Below are positions 1 through 8,717 of a stretch of DNA of 64,000 bases, piece after piece. The position numbers were made by a program, and so were the translations under genes. Origin of the DNA: Synechococcales cyanobacterium C42_A2020_086 (GTDB taxonomy: Bacteria; Cyanobacteriota; Cyanobacteriia; Elainellales; Elainellaceae); the NCBI GenBank assembly GCA_015272325.1, contig JACYLU010000032.1:33764-97763 (forward strand), read 5' to 3'. Below the pieces are notes generated by a model. The model did not search any database. It was not told the DNA's origin and was given only the letters and a program-made list of their open reading frames with translations. How positions within the stretch are numbered: position 1 is the stretch's first letter; each line of letters starts with the position of its first letter.

Positions 1-330
1 TTCCATCCAGGTGATGGGCAAGGGCTGCAAACTAGCCGCAGCTCGCTGTTCTGCTATCGCTAACTGAGCAACTGAAAAATCAACACCATAGACATGCCCT
101 TGCGGTCCCACCGTGCGGGCCAGCAGACGGGACAAATCACCGCTACCACAGCAAACATCCAGGCAGATAGACCCAGGCATCGCCTGACTCCATTTCACAG
201 TCATGTGCTTCCAGACGCGGTGCTGCCCAAGGCTGAGCCAATCGTTGAGTTGATCGTAGGCTGGAGCAATACGATTGAAAATAGCTTGGATATCTTGAGC
301 GTACTCAGCGGTCGGTGAGGTTACGGTCAC
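1..330 (-). CDS. menG: Demethylphylloquinone/demethylmenaquinone methyltransferase, 5' part
   Basis: This is the N-terminal 110 residues of a UbiE/MenG-type SAM-dependent methyltransferase. The gene runs leftwards and is cut by the left edge of the window. In this family the enzyme methylates demethylphylloquinone (cyanobacteria) or a demethylmenaquinone or ubiquinone precursor at the inner side of the membrane. Visible evidence is the family N-terminus (AYAQDIQAIFNRIAPAYDQL), a W-L-S-L-G-Q-H-R-x-W segment, and the SAM-binding motif DVCCGSGDLS near residue 55. The start is a GTG at 330. The reading frame is closed by a stop a few codons upstream and offers no ATG, so GTG is the only good choice. 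It lies 30 bp after the response-regulator gene and may be co-transcribed with it. Only the quinone substrate is inferred. Confidence 0.85.
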   Translation of the reverse strand, partial: MTVTSPTAEYAQDIQAIFNRIAPAYDQLNDWLSLGQHRVWKHMTVKWSQAMPGSICLDVCCGSGDLSRLLARTVGPQGHVYGVDFSVAQLAIAEQRAAASLQPLPITWME

Positions 331-360
331 AGCCAGTGCAGGGAAGGGTACAACTCAATC

Positions 361-1311
361 CTACACAACGACTGGATGGAAGCGCGTACAGGTAAGAACT
401 AAGCCCACCTGCTGAGCAGCCAAGTGGATCAGGGTCAGCTCATCTTCCCAAAGCACACGCGGCTGCTGCCATTGCAGCGACAGCACACCCAATACTCGAT
501 CCTGAAACAGAATTGGAGTGAGTAAATGGGCCTGAACCCCTGCCGCTGCATAGGGTTCGAGGGCGGTATTCCGTTCTGTGGCACTGTGGACCGCCCCCTG
601 CATGGTGCGGCTGTCGATGGCTTGGTGTAGCAGCGGATCGGTGGCTAATGAAGCGGCAACTGCTTCCCCAAGGCCACAGCTTCCTGATGCCGTTAGGCTC
701 CTCCCGTCTACCAAATGCAACACACAACCATCGGCTGCTAACGCCTCACGGTAAGCTGTAGCAATAGGCTGCAAACAAGCTTCTGGATTATCGTACTGAC
801 CAGCAAGCTGCACAATCGCGTTCATCAATTCCAATTGTGCTTGGGCACGGCGTAACTCATCGGTTCGCTGCTTCAGCAGGTCGTAGGTCTCGGCGGCTCG
901 CTGGACAACTGCTTTCAGCTCAGTCGGATCCCAAGGCTTAGTAATGTACTTATACACTTGTCCTGAGTTGATCGCCTCTACGAGATCCTCAACATCTGTA
1001 AATCCCGTCAGGATGATCCGCATTGTGTCGGGAAACTGGGGAACCGTCTTGCTGAGGAACTCCGTTCCCTTCATTTCCGGCATTCGTTGATCGGAAATGA
1101 TGACAGCCACCTCGCCTTCAGCCGCTAAAATATCTAGCGCCATCAAACCGCTCTCAGCTCTTAAGACGTTGAAATCACGACGAAACGTGCGATATAGCAG
1201 ATCTAGGTTATCTGGCTCATCATCTACGACCAGCATCTTTGGTTTTTTAGGTCGCTCTAAGCTCATAAACTGACGGCCAATACTACTGAGGTCGAAACTG
1301 GCACCACTCAT
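361..1311 (-). CDS. Response regulator, receiver plus GAF domain
   Basis: A 316-residue two-domain signalling protein. The receiver domain spans about residues 24-145. It carries the acidic pair DD at 30-31, the phospho-accepting Asp74 in IISDQRMPEM, and the conserved Lys125 in KYITKPW. A coiled linker (about 140-170) leads to a GAF domain (about 175-310). There is no DNA-binding, GGDEF, HD-GYP or kinase output domain, so the GAF domain itself is probably the output or partner-binding module. The KPW motif resembles the receivers of RpfG/HD-GYP-like regulators. No partner kinase is adjacent. Cytoplasmic; the signal is unknown. The menG-like gene lies 30 bp downstream on the same strand. Confidence 0.8.
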   Translation of the reverse strand: MSGASFDLSSIGRQFMSLERPKKPKMLVVDDEPDNLDLLYRTFRRDFNVLRAESGLMALDILAAEGEVAVIISDQRMPEMKGTEFLSKTVPQFPDTMRIILTGFTDVEDLVEAINSGQVYKYITKPWDPTELKAVVQRAAETYDLLKQRTDELRRAQAQLELMNAIVQLAGQYDNPEACLQPIATAYREALAADGCVLHLVDGRSLTASGSCGLGEAVAASLATDPLLHQAIDSRTMQGAVHSATERNTALEPYAAAGVQAHLLTPILFQDRVLGVLSLQWQQPRVLWEDELTLIHLAAQQVGLVLTCTRFHPVVV

Positions 1312-1757
1312 GACATCAACATCTCCTTACAGCACATCCCAGGGCTTAGCAGACCTACCTCTTGAACACAAACCGCCTGACTTCAACTCCATCGAAATCG
1401 CGCGATCGAGATCACGGTTGCTTGCTCAATCTAGTCTTGACACGTTTGCCCTAGTTCTAACTCTGTTTGGCAGACTCCCTTCATTCACCATAGAGCATTA
1501 GCTCATTAACCCAGTGGGTGCTATAGCCCCGCAATCCGGTGTTCAACGTAGGCTATTGGGTCGGGCTATTGGGTCAGTCAGAATGGCTCAACGACCGTTA
1601 TTTACACATTATTTACAACTGAGATCTTGCCTGAATCTCTAAGCTGCCGCTGAATTGGGTGGAGTTGACACCTTGCCTATTGACTCTATCTACAGCGTTA
1701 TACCGACTGTATCGATTGTATCGATAGAAATCTGCAATCTTTATCACCTTGTCGTTT
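1312..1757. other. Intergenic spacer between divergent genes
   Basis: This spacer separates the leftward response regulator from the rightward dipeptidase gene. I see no convincing gene in it. It contains a 13-bp direct tandem duplication (1551-1576, unit beginning GGCTATTGGG, 12 of 13 identical) and a short 9-bp near-repeat (1706-1723). Promoters for both neighbours must lie here, but none matches a consensus well enough to place. Confidence 0.6.
1551..1576. repeat. 13-bp tandem duplication
   Basis: Two adjacent copies of GGCTATTGGGTCG/A differ only at the last base. They lie in the spacer upstream of the dipeptidase gene. This is one of the many short tandem duplications in this window. 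Confidence 0.85.
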
Positions 1758-2495
1758 ATGAAGCCTTATCAGCGCGTGCCCATTCAAGATTGTGGTGAGC
1801 CTCTAGTACCGATTCCTTTAGCAGAGTTTGCCGTAGAAGAACCGCACCCCTACGTCAAGCTGGGCGCTCCCTATGGCGACCATTCTCCCTACTATCTGCG
1901 CCAAGGCGTTCTAGAGCAACTGATCCAGGCTCAACGTCTGTTGCAGCAATCCCATCGCCAGTGGCGCATCCAAATTTTTGATGCCTATCGACCCATTGCA
2001 GTGCAGCAGTTTATGGTAAACCATGCATTGGCTGAGGCTGTGCAAGCCGGCGGATTGAGCCTCACTCAGCTCACGGATGCTCAAAAACAAGCATTTTTAG
2101 ATCGCGTTCAGCAATTTTGGGCTGTGCCAAGTCTCGATCCGGCGACGCCGCCACCCCACAGCACGGGCGCAGCTATCGATGTCACGCTGGTGGATGAGCG
2201 GGGGCAACCAGTGGATATGGGGTCGCCTATTGATGAGATGTCGCCTCGCTCCTACCCGGACTACTACGCGAATTGGCCAGCAACCCCTGCTGCCTCAGCA
2301 CCGCTCGCTCAGTCCGGACGGTACGCCCTGTTTCATCAACACCGCCAACTGCTGCGACAGGTGATGACCACAGCTGGGTTCGAGCAACATCCTCAGGAGT
2401 GGTGGCATTTTTCCCTAGGAGATCAGCTTTGGGCCTGGCTCGTACATCAACGCTTGCCGGAGCAGCCACCTCTGGCCCGCTATGGAGCCATTTAA
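1758..2495 (+). CDS. VanX/DdpX-like D-Ala-D-Ala dipeptidase (peptidase M15D)
   Basis: A 245-residue zinc metallopeptidase of the M15D (VanX, DdpX) family, which cleaves D-Ala-D-Ala dipeptides derived from peptidoglycan. The family hallmarks are visible: DAYRP (the arginine that binds the substrate carboxylate), the zinc motif HSTGAAIDVTLVD (S/HxxGxxxD with His and Asp ligands), and the C-terminal EWWHF box supplying the catalytic Glu and third zinc ligand His. There is no obvious signal peptide, so a cytoplasmic recycling role fits better than a wall enzyme. ATG 1758 is preferred over the TTG at 1749. No vancomycin-resistance partners (vanH, vanA) are nearby, so resistance should not be inferred. 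Confidence 0.85.
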   Translation: MKPYQRVPIQDCGEPLVPIPLAEFAVEEPHPYVKLGAPYGDHSPYYLRQGVLEQLIQAQRLLQQSHRQWRIQIFDAYRPIAVQQFMVNHALAEAVQAGGLSLTQLTDAQKQAFLDRVQQFWAVPSLDPATPPPHSTGAAIDVTLVDERGQPVDMGSPIDEMSPRSYPDYYANWPATPAASAPLAQSGRYALFHQHRQLLRQVMTTAGFEQHPQEWWHFSLGDQLWAWLVHQRLPEQPPLARYGAI

Positions 2496-2636
2496 GCAGT
2501 TGGTCGGTGAACTGTGGGGTTGAGTCAGCCTGCGCCAGTAAGCTAGATGGGGCGACGGGTGATCTAGCCTGACCCTAAAATCGGAACTCCTACGCCTCGG
2601 AACGGCATAAGAGAAGCCTAGGCAGATCCAAATGGC

Positions 2637-3128
2637 CTATGGCGAGGCAGGACTCGCTGGCGTTGGCACGGGTGAAGCCGACTGAGGTTCGCAGTAAGCA
2701 TTGACTTCATTCACTAACGGTTCCTCTTGGGCGGTTGCGGTTTGCAGCGCCTCGAAGGCTCGCTGGGCACCCTCGGCGTCTTTGGCTTGGGCAGCCGTCA
2801 CCAGCTCTCGAGTTGCCTGATTGGTGGCGGTATACATCGTGACAAAGCGGGTTTGATACCCTTGCAGCCGCTCATCGGTTAATTGCAGGGCTTCCATCTC
2901 GGAGCGAGCATTATTGGCGACATCAGCAATTTTATTCATCGACTCGATGCTGTCCGGTCTAGGATTCTCCGACGCGGTCTGCACTCCCTCCACTGCCCGA
3001 TTGGCAATCTCGATCAGCTTATTACACTGAGATACTTTACTTTCCGAGCAGCTCGTCACGAGCATTCCTAGGGTAATAGCCAGCAATGTAAATCTTGCAC
3101 GATTAGCAGTAAACATAGTCAGACGCAT
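2637..3128 (-). CDS. Small secreted lipoprotein, helical, unknown function
   Basis: A 163-residue predicted lipoprotein. The N-terminus has Arg residues, a hydrophobic stretch and a lipobox ending LVTSC, which puts the acylated Cys at residue 27. The mature part is mostly helical: Ala/Glu/Gln-rich, one long predicted helical hairpin, and Cys residues at both ends (SQCNKL near residue 35 and NAYCEP near 150) that could form a disulfide. It ends in a Pro-rich tail. A good AAGGAGAG ribosome site precedes the ATG at 3128. The pattern resembles cyanobacterial periplasmic lipoproteins of unknown role. I cannot name a function. Confidence 0.7.
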   Translation of the reverse strand: MRLTMFTANRARFTLLAITLGMLVTSCSESKVSQCNKLIEIANRAVEGVQTASENPRPDSIESMNKIADVANNARSEMEALQLTDERLQGYQTRFVTMYTATNQATRELVTAAQAKDAEGAQRAFEALQTATAQEEPLVNEVNAYCEPQSASPVPTPASPASP

Positions 3129-3284
3129 AGCTGCTCTCCTTCATAGGGCTGATGACCTGCAAGCTAGAGAGTTCATCTTAACGAGTCAATTGAGTGGTGT
3201 GGCCAGCAATTTTCGATAAAGGATAGAACCGTATACGTAACACACCCTATCAAATCCATCGCTGCTGAGCCGGTTCTAACTGAA

Positions 3285-3308
3285 CAGATCTCAGTCCAGA
3301 TCTCAGTT
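3285..3308. repeat. 12-bp tandem duplication
   Basis: CAGATCTCAGTC is followed directly by CAGATCTCAGTT (11 of 12 identical). It lies in the spacer between the lipoprotein and TspO genes. Confidence 0.85.
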
Positions 3309-3445
3309 AGTGGACGACTAGAGACCCTAAGGACTCCAACGACACTTCACACGCCTCGGTTAACGATTCTAGATCCAAGTCTCAAATTTGAATCGGAAGT
3401 TCCCCAGGCTCCGTAGCTCCCCCGAGAAATTTGGCTAGCCAATTC

Positions 3446-3475
3446 TTCTAACTGGAAGAGTTCTAACTGGAAGAG
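3446..3475. repeat. Perfect 15-bp tandem duplication
   Basis: Two exact head-to-tail copies of TTCTAACTGGAAGAG lie just downstream of the stop codon of the leftward tspO-like gene. No terminator hairpin is evident here. Confidence 0.9.
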
Positions 3476-3504
3476 GCTGATCGGCTGTTTGTTGCTCCAT
3501 CCGC

Positions 3505-3981
3505 TTAAAGGTCGGTTGGGTTGAGCTGTCCCATAGCCCAAGTTGTGTAGGTCCCGATCGGACTCCAAAGCAGATAGGGCACTAAGAGTAGGGCGGCGGT
3601 TCTAGACACCGGCCATACCAGCCCAGTCAACACAAGACCTAGCCCAAAGCCTGCTGCTCCAACCCCCGTGCCAACCCGCAAACTGCGAGTCATGAGCATA
3701 GCAGGATTGTAGGCTAAGGTGACCAGCTCTAACAGAAAATATCCCGCCATTAACGCCCAGGTTTGGGGTGTTCCTGGGGCTTGCTCCCATACCAAGACGG
3801 CAGACCAAGCACCACAGACAAAAACTGTGGTCCAAATCAGCGGAATCAGCTTTTCAAAGGTGAGCCACTTCGGTCGCTGCAGGCGTCTAAACCATTGCGC
3901 TCCCTGACGAGGGGTCAAGCTGCCAATCAGCAGAGCAAGGAGCAATGTTATGCCACCAATCACCATCCAGGACTTCACCAT
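3505..3981 (-). CDS. TspO/MBR-family membrane protein
   Basis: A 158-residue five-helix membrane protein of the TspO (tryptophan-rich sensory protein / peripheral benzodiazepine receptor) family, which binds porphyrins and tetrapyrrole intermediates in bacteria. Visible family signs are the RPKWLTFEKLIPLIW segment after helix 1, the GAWSAVLVWE helix, and the C-terminal LLVPYLLWSPIGTYTTWAMG-like segment that matches the TspO helix 5 consensus (PYLLW....TYLN). ATG 3981 with an upstream GGAG/AAGGAC is preferred to a TTG three codons earlier. The family assignment is from motifs; the ligand is inferred. A link to tetrapyrrole supply is plausible given the phycocyanin operon nearby, but the sequence does not show it. 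Confidence 0.75.
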   Translation of the reverse strand: MVKSWMVIGGITLLLALLIGSLTPRQGAQWFRRLQRPKWLTFEKLIPLIWTTVFVCGAWSAVLVWEQAPGTPQTWALMAGYFLLELVTLAYNPAMLMTRSLRVGTGVGAAGFGLGLVLTGLVWPVSRTAALLLVPYLLWSPIGTYTTWAMGQLNPTDL

Positions 3982-4416
3982 GTCCTTCAATCTCCTTGTC
4001 TCTTTTCCTTGTCGCTATATAAAGTGTCCTTAACTGCTGCTTATGAGCTTATGGAAAGTAACCCGTGAGTCAAGCTTGCTAAGGCTGCTTCAGCTAACTA
4101 GGTTCTCTGAGCATAGAGTTCAACCGCTGTTGGTCTGTGCGGCTACCTCTACTGAACCTTTAGGTGCCTAGCGACAAACCGGCAACTGTAGTGCGAGCCT
4201 CGAGTATGGAACCTTGGTTGGCAGGATGAATCAACAGCGAGAAACAGCCGAAGTCCTCTCCAACTTTGCCGATAACCATAGCTGACCATTACAGTGACAG
4301 TCAACAGCAGCATCTGTCATCACTCATAAGGAGCAAAAAGTTGGAGCAAGGGTTGAACGCTGCTCAAGATAGGAGCCATCGTAAAGCAGTAAGCAAAATT
4401 ACCTAAAAGCAAGATT

Positions 4417-4440
4417 GCTCACTTCAAGCTGCTCACTTCA
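4417..4440. repeat. Short direct duplication, period 14
   Basis: GCTCACTTCA occurs twice with a 14-bp period (4417-4426 and 4431-4440), in the long spacer upstream of cpcB. Confidence 0.8.
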
Positions 4441-4475
4441 GTAGGCCAAGCGGTCAATGGTGATCGATGAGCACT

Positions 4476-4495
4476 TTAATACCGCTTAATACCGC
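4476..4495. repeat. Perfect 10-bp tandem duplication
   Basis: TTAATACCGC is present twice head-to-tail in the long spacer upstream of the phycocyanin operon. Confidence 0.85.
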
Positions 4496-5220
4496 ACATA
4501 AACTCTTCATGACGAATAACGTCGTGAATCTTAATCAATTCTCAGCACGGTAGGTCGGTTACTAGAACGGTATTACTTCTTGAGGGCTATTGAGGCGTTC
4601 CCTTCAAGTCCGCTGTATTGACCGATGCCTTTACTAAACTTAAAAACTCTCAGTCCGAATTAATTTACATTTTGAAATAAACCATTGAAGGCTGCAGCCG
4701 AGCGCGAAAATTCTCTAGAGCCTCAAAATAGGAAGAATACAGAGAATCTAAAGAAAACATTAAAACCTATGAGTTAATCATTAGTAATAAATAACTTAAG
4801 TAATGTAAATAAAAACCGCATTTGAATAATTGCAAAAGTCGCTTCTCATCAGGCTTTGACCTAATATCACTTAAATAGTGACACAACTTAACAACTCGTA
4901 ACAAATAAAGACCCAGCTGCATTGTATAAGAATAGCTGGAGGGTAAAAATGATAGACAAAAGTTATCCAAACAGCTGATTTATCAAGCCTTTTTGTCCTT
5001 CTCATACAGATATGAAGTTTTCTCAGATTTCTCTCGGAGACCTCTGCCTGGTTCTCAAGCGATCGGGTGGGCTGTAGGAAGGGGCAAGGGGAATGATTTG
5101 GCTGGATTGCGTTTGTCGTCATTCACTCCTTCAGGTTGCTTAGTCAGCTTGAACAATGTGCTGAAATCTCTGGTTTGAATCAAAACCGAACTTAACCAAA
5201 ATACTTAGGAGATTGAGTCC

Positions 5221-5739
5221 ATGCTAGATGCATTCGCCAAAGTTGTTTCTCAAGCCGACGCTAAGGGTGAATTTCTGAGCAATGCTCAGTTCGATGCGCT
5301 GTCGAACATGGTGAAGGATGGCAGCAAGCGTCTGGACACTGTGAACCGCATCACCAGCAATGCTTCTACGATCGTTGCTAATGCGGCTCGCGCTCTGTTT
5401 GAGGAGCAGCCTCAGCTGATTCAGCCCGGCGGCAATGCTTACACCAACCGCCGTATGGCTGCCTGCTTGCGCGACATGGAAATCATCCTGCGCTACGTTA
5501 CCTATGCAACGCTGGCTGGTGACTCCAGTGTTCTGGATGACCGCTGCCTGAACGGTCTGCGCGAAACCTACCAAGCTCTAGGCGTTCCGGGTAGTTCCGT
5601 GGCTGCTGGCGTGCAAAAGATGAAGGAAGCTGCTATCGCGATCGCGAACGATCCCAACGGTATCACCAAGGGCGACTGCTCGGCTCTAATGTCTGAAGTG
5701 GCTAGCTACTTCGACCGCGCGGCTGCTGCTGTCGGCTAA
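5221..5739 (+). CDS. cpcB: C-phycocyanin beta subunit
   Basis: A 172-residue globin-like phycobiliprotein and the first gene of the phycocyanin operon. With CpcA it forms the alpha-beta hexamers of phycobilisome rods on the outer thylakoid face. The two phycocyanobilin-binding cysteines are at Cys82 (RRMAACLRD) and Cys153 (KGDCSALM). Asn72 (PGGNAYTN), the site of gamma-N-methylation in this family, is also conserved. The N-terminus [20 protein letters not shown] is typical of CpcB rather than PecB or CpeB. The length is standard. The start is fixed by the AGGAG ribosome site 8-12 bp upstream. Transcription probably comes from the long upstream leader, and the message should be very abundant. 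Confidence 0.98.
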   Translation: MLDAFAKVVSQADAKGEFLSNAQFDALSNMVKDGSKRLDTVNRITSNASTIVANAARALFEEQPQLIQPGGNAYTNRRMAACLRDMEIILRYVTYATLAGDSSVLDDRCLNGLRETYQALGVPGSSVAAGVQKMKEAAIAIANDPNGITKGDCSALMSEVASYFDRAAAAVG

Positions 5740-5858
5740 TTGGCGCACCGGATTTAGCGATTGGCTCAGAATCCTACCCTTGCCAATGGCTAATTCTCAG
5801 CGACCCTTTTTGAACGTACTCTTTGAACGACACCAATATTTAGGGAGATATCTCGACT

Positions 5859-6347
5859 ATGAAGACCCCCATTACCGAAGCGATCGCTGCTGCTGATACC
5901 CAAGGTCGTTTTCTCAGCAACACCGAACTGCAAGCCGTTAATGGTCGGTTCGAGCGGGCTGCTGCCAGCATGGAAGCGGCTCGTGCGCTAACCAACAACG
6001 CTCAGCAATTGATCGATGGTGCTGCCAACGCTGTGTATCAGAAGTTCCCCTACACGACCCAAATGTCTGGGGCAAACTATGCATCTGATTCTCGTGGTAA
6101 GTCGAAGTGCGCTCGCGATATCGGCTACTACCTGCGCATGGTGACCTACTGTCTCGTTGCAGGTGGCACTGGCCCCATGGACGAGTACCTGATTGCTGGC
6201 TTGGATGAGATCAACCGCACGTTTGATCTATCTCCGAGCTGGTATGTGGAAGCTCTGAAGTACATCAAAGCAAACCACGGGCTGTCGGGCCAAGCTGCTA
6301 ACGAAGCAAACACCTACATCGACTACGCGATCAATGCGCTGAGCTAA
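5859..6347 (+). CDS. cpcA: C-phycocyanin alpha subunit
   Basis: A 162-residue phycobiliprotein that pairs with CpcB. The single bilin-attachment cysteine is Cys84 ([12 protein letters not shown]), which the CpcE/CpcF lyase encoded downstream loads with phycocyanobilin. The sequence is a canonical CpcA ([21 protein letters not shown]-terminus [10 protein letters not shown]). Its gene is 119 bp after cpcB. The ribosome site (AGGGAG) lies partly inside a short palindrome, GAGATATCTC at 5845-5854. A strong hairpin terminator follows at 6411-6448, so cpcBA is probably also made as a short abundant transcript separate from the linker genes. Confidence 0.98.
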   Translation: MKTPITEAIAAADTQGRFLSNTELQAVNGRFERAAASMEAARALTNNAQQLIDGAANAVYQKFPYTTQMSGANYASDSRGKSKCARDIGYYLRMVTYCLVAGGTGPMDEYLIAGLDEINRTFDLSPSWYVEALKYIKANHGLSGQAANEANTYIDYAINALS

Positions 6348-6410
6348 TCGCTCTTGCGCCCGGGAGGGTAAGCGGTTGCTGGTGAAACTAGCATTGGTTT
6401 GCCTTTCCGG

Positions 6411-6448
6411 GCGTGTTTTATCGAGATGTGATAAGACACGCTTTTTTT
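6411..6448 (+). terminator. Hairpin terminator/attenuator between cpcA and cpcC1
   Basis: GCGTGTTTTATC, a 7-base loop and GATAAGACACGC form a 12-bp stem with one G-U pair, followed by seven T residues. It sits 64 bp after the cpcA stop and 26 bp before the cpcC1 start, with no obvious promoter between. Partial termination here would explain the well-known excess of cpcBA mRNA over linker mRNA in cyanobacteria. The degree of read-through is inferred. Confidence 0.88.
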
Positions 6449-6473
6449 ATATCGTCGATGCGGGGTAGTGAAG

Positions 6474-7319
6474 ATGGCAGGTTTAGCAACGTCTAGTCGA
6501 TTGGGGATTGAAGCGTTTGCTGAGTCCGAACAGATGGAGCTTCGGGCCAATTTCACGGAAGAGGAACTTCAGGTGGTGATTCGTGCCGCCTATCGTCAGG
6601 TGTTAGGAAACGATCACCTGATGACCTCGGAGCGCCTAATCAGCGCTGAATCCCTATTGCGTCAAGGAGATATTACGGTACGAGATTTTGTGCGGGCAAT
6701 CGCTCAGTCAGAACTCTACCGGGAAAAGTTTTTCCACTCCAACCCTCAGATTCGGTTTATCGAACTCAATTACAAGCATTTATTGGGTCGGGCTCCCTAT
6801 GATGAGTCCGAAATTGCGTTTCATGTTGATCTGTACAATGCTCAGGGCTACTCGGCAGAGATTGATTCGTACATCAACTCGGCAGAGTACCGTGAGAGCT
6901 TTGGCGATTGGATCGTGCCCTACTACCGGGGCTTTGCCAGCCAGCCAGGGCAAAAGACTGTGGGCTTCAATCGCATGTTTCGGTTGTATCGGGGCTATGC
7001 CAATAGCGACCGGGCCCAGTTTGGCAAGAACCGAGCGCGATTGACCCAGGAAGTAGCCCGGAACACCCCGATGCCGATTCTGCTGCCGGTCGGTGTTGTA
7101 GAAGGTTCCTCGGGTAGCTACGGCTCTGCTCTCATGGGGGCGAGTGGTGGTGATCGAGATCAGCTCTTTCGGATTCGGGTGGTTCAGCGAGCGGCGGCAG
7201 GAGCACCGCAAGTGCGTCGCAGCAGCCTGGAGTACCTTGTATCCTATGAGCAGATGTCGGCTACTCTGCAAAAAATTAATCGTATGGGTGGCAAGGTCGT
7301 GAGTATCACGGCAGCTTAA
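6474..7319 (+). CDS. cpcC1: Phycocyanin rod linker polypeptide (first copy)
   Basis: A 281-residue phycobilisome rod linker that joins phycocyanin hexamers within the rod. Residues about 15-160 form the phycobilisome linker domain (Pfam PBS_linker_poly: [52 protein letters not shown]). The last 55 residues are a CpcD-like domain (FRIRVV...[32 protein letters not shown]). ATG 6474 gives the usual [15 protein letters not shown] start, so the GTG two codons upstream is less likely. It is followed by a second, closely related copy. Tandem cpcC genes occur in other cyanobacteria and allow longer rods or subdivided rod positions. Confidence 0.93.
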   Translation: MAGLATSSRLGIEAFAESEQMELRANFTEEELQVVIRAAYRQVLGNDHLMTSERLISAESLLRQGDITVRDFVRAIAQSELYREKFFHSNPQIRFIELNYKHLLGRAPYDESEIAFHVDLYNAQGYSAEIDSYINSAEYRESFGDWIVPYYRGFASQPGQKTVGFNRMFRLYRGYANSDRAQFGKNRARLTQEVARNTPMPILLPVGVVEGSSGSYGSALMGASGGDRDQLFRIRVVQRAAAGAPQVRRSSLEYLVSYEQMSATLQKINRMGGKVVSITAA

Positions 7320-7330
7320 CGAGGGGTAAA

Positions 7331-7350
7331 GGATGAGGGATGAGGGATGA
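7331..7350. repeat. 7-bp tandem repeat, nearly three copies
   Basis: A GGATGAG-type 7-bp unit is repeated nearly three times (GGATGA, GGGATGA, GGGATGA) in the spacer just after the cpcC1 stop codon. Confidence 0.8.
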
Positions 7351-7507
7351 AGTGAACGACTGAAGGAAAGCATTGCAGCCTAGGTGTCAGGTGATGTTCC
7401 TGGTCCCTGAGTGAAGCTTTTCTTTGGGTTTGACCTGCGTCTCCGTCTTTCATTCTTTATCCTTCCTCTTTTTTACTAATCTCGCTTGTTGATTGGGAGA
7501 ATTTCAC

Positions 7508-8374
7508 GTGCCTATTACAGCAGCAGCCTCGCGGCTCGGAACATCTGCATTTGATGAAGCAGCCCCCGTTGAACTGCGTCCCAATTGGACGAAGGACGAT
7601 GTGGAGAATGTCGTGCGTGCGGTTTACCGTCAGGTGCTAGGGAATGACTATCTTATGGCCTCTGAGCGGCTGACCAGCGCTGAATCGCTTCTGCGGGACG
7701 GCAAAATTTCGGTTCGGGAGTTTGTTCGATGTGTAGCCAAGTCCGACCTGTACAAGCAGAAGTTTTTCTACAACAACTTCCAGACTCGGGTGATCGAACT
7801 CAACTATAAGCATTTGTTGGGTCGTGCTCCCTATGATGAGTCGGAGGTGATCTATCACCTCGACCTCTATGAAACCGAAGGGTTTGATGCGGATATTGAC
7901 TCCTACATTGATTCTGAGGAGTATCAAGCGAACTTTGGCGAGAACATTGTGCCCTACTATCGCGGCTTCCAGTTCTACAACGGAGCCAGAACGGTGGGCT
8001 TTAGCCGCATGTTCCAGCTCTATCGCGGCTATGCCAACAGCGATCGTTCTCAGGCGGCAGGTAACAGCCCTCGTTTGGCCCGCGACTTGGCTCAAAACCG
8101 GGCATCCAGCATTGTGAGTCCTTCGAGCAGCGAAGGCGGCTGGGCCTACTACCGGGCCTCAAGCGATGTGGCACCCACGAAGTGTCTGGGTGGCTCGGTG
8201 ACCGGCGAAAGCGATCGGGTTTACCGGCTGGAAGTGGCGGGAATCCGAGCACCGGGCTATCCGGGCGTGCGACGCAGCAGTGTGGCTTACCTCGTGCCCT
8301 ACAATCAGCTCTCGAGTAAGATGCAGCAAATCCAGCGGCAGGGTGGCAGAATCGTCAGCGTGTCGCCGGCTTAA
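7508..8374 (+). CDS. cpcC2: Phycocyanin rod linker polypeptide (second copy)
   Basis: A 288-residue rod linker, clearly a paralogue of the preceding gene, with the same order of domains. The PBS linker domain is at about 20-165 ([58 protein letters not shown]). A CpcD-like C-terminal domain (YRLEVAG...[22 protein letters not shown]) follows. The start is a GTG at 7508 with GGGAG eight bases upstream, giving the canonical [15 protein letters not shown]-terminus. The linker region between the two domains differs from copy 1, which is the part expected to set position in the rod. It probably places a further phycocyanin hexamer at the distal rod end. Confidence 0.93.
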   Translation: MPITAAASRLGTSAFDEAAPVELRPNWTKDDVENVVRAVYRQVLGNDYLMASERLTSAESLLRDGKISVREFVRCVAKSDLYKQKFFYNNFQTRVIELNYKHLLGRAPYDESEVIYHLDLYETEGFDADIDSYIDSEEYQANFGENIVPYYRGFQFYNGARTVGFSRMFQLYRGYANSDRSQAAGNSPRLARDLAQNRASSIVSPSSSEGGWAYYRASSDVAPTKCLGGSVTGESDRVYRLEVAGIRAPGYPGVRRSSVAYLVPYNQLSSKMQQIQRQGGRIVSVSPA

Positions 8375-8471
8375 TACTCAAGACAAGAAGGGAGTTCGGG
8401 CCTTTAGGCTTGAATTCCCTTGGTCCGATTCTCTCGTTCAGCCTCTTCTTCAACTACAGGAGTTTATAAGC

Positions 8472-8717
8472 ATGTTTGGTCAAACTGCGGTGGGTAGTGC
8501 TGCGAACAGCCCCTCTGGAAGCCGGATGTTTCGCTACGAAGTCGTTGGGCTGCGGCAAAGCCAGGAAAATGACAAGAACAACTATGCGATTCGGCGCAGC
8601 GGTAGCGTCTTTATCACGGTGCCCTACAACCGAATGAACGAAGAAATGCAGCGCATCCTGCGGATGGGCGGCAAGATCGTCAACATTGAGCCGCTTTCGA
8701 TGGACGCTGAGGGGTGA
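8472..8717 (+). CDS. cpcD: Phycocyanin rod-capping small linker
   Basis: An 81-residue small linker (family about 9 kDa) that caps the distal end of phycocyanin rods and limits rod length. It consists only of the CpcD domain: FRYEVVGLRQSQENDKNNY, IRRSGSVFITVPYNRMNEEM and ILRMGGKIVNIEPL. The same fold is seen at the C-termini of CpcC1 and CpcC2. The start ATG 8472 follows an ACAGGAG site. Its stop codon TGA overlaps the ATG of cpcE (sequence TGATG at 8715-8719), so translation is probably coupled. Confidence 0.96.
   Translation: MFGQTAVGSAANSPSGSRMFRYEVVGLRQSQENDKNNYAIRRSGSVFITVPYNRMNEEMQRILRMGGKIVNIEPLSMDAEG

Larger units (their letters stand above)
3982..5220. other. Long leader/promoter region upstream of the phycocyanin operon
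   Basis: About 1.2 kb without a convincing gene; the short open frames here lack ribosome sites and family features. It is more AT-rich than its surroundings between about 4.6 and 5.0 kb. A TATAAG-like -10 element lies near 4926 (TTGTATAAGAAT), which would give a long 5' leader to cpcB. Long leaders are usual for cpc operons, but I cannot fix the start site. Two short tandem duplications (4417-4440 and 4476-4495) lie in it. The cpcB ribosome site is TTAGGAG, just before 5221. Confidence 0.6.

Noticed and set aside
1758..2495. Vancomycin resistance suggested by the VanX-like enzyme
   Set aside because: There are no vanA or vanH partners and no regulator pair; such dipeptidases in phototrophs are more likely for peptidoglycan recycling.
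4550..4562. NtcA-like GTA-N7-TAC (GTAGGTCGGTTAC) in the spacer upstream of cpcB
   Set aside because: The spacing is seven, not eight, and I did not find a TAN3T box at the right distance, so it does not meet the consensus that the ntcB promoter meets.
4767..5122. Short leftward open frames in the leader upstream of cpcB
   Set aside because: They lie in AT-rich DNA with poor start signals and amino-acid composition unlike real proteins; the region is more likely the cpc promoter and leader.
5845..5854. Palindrome GAGATATCTC overlapping the cpcA ribosome site
   Set aside because: A 10-bp palindrome without a loop cannot form a stable hairpin, so a control role is weak; it is kept only as a note in the cpcA entry.
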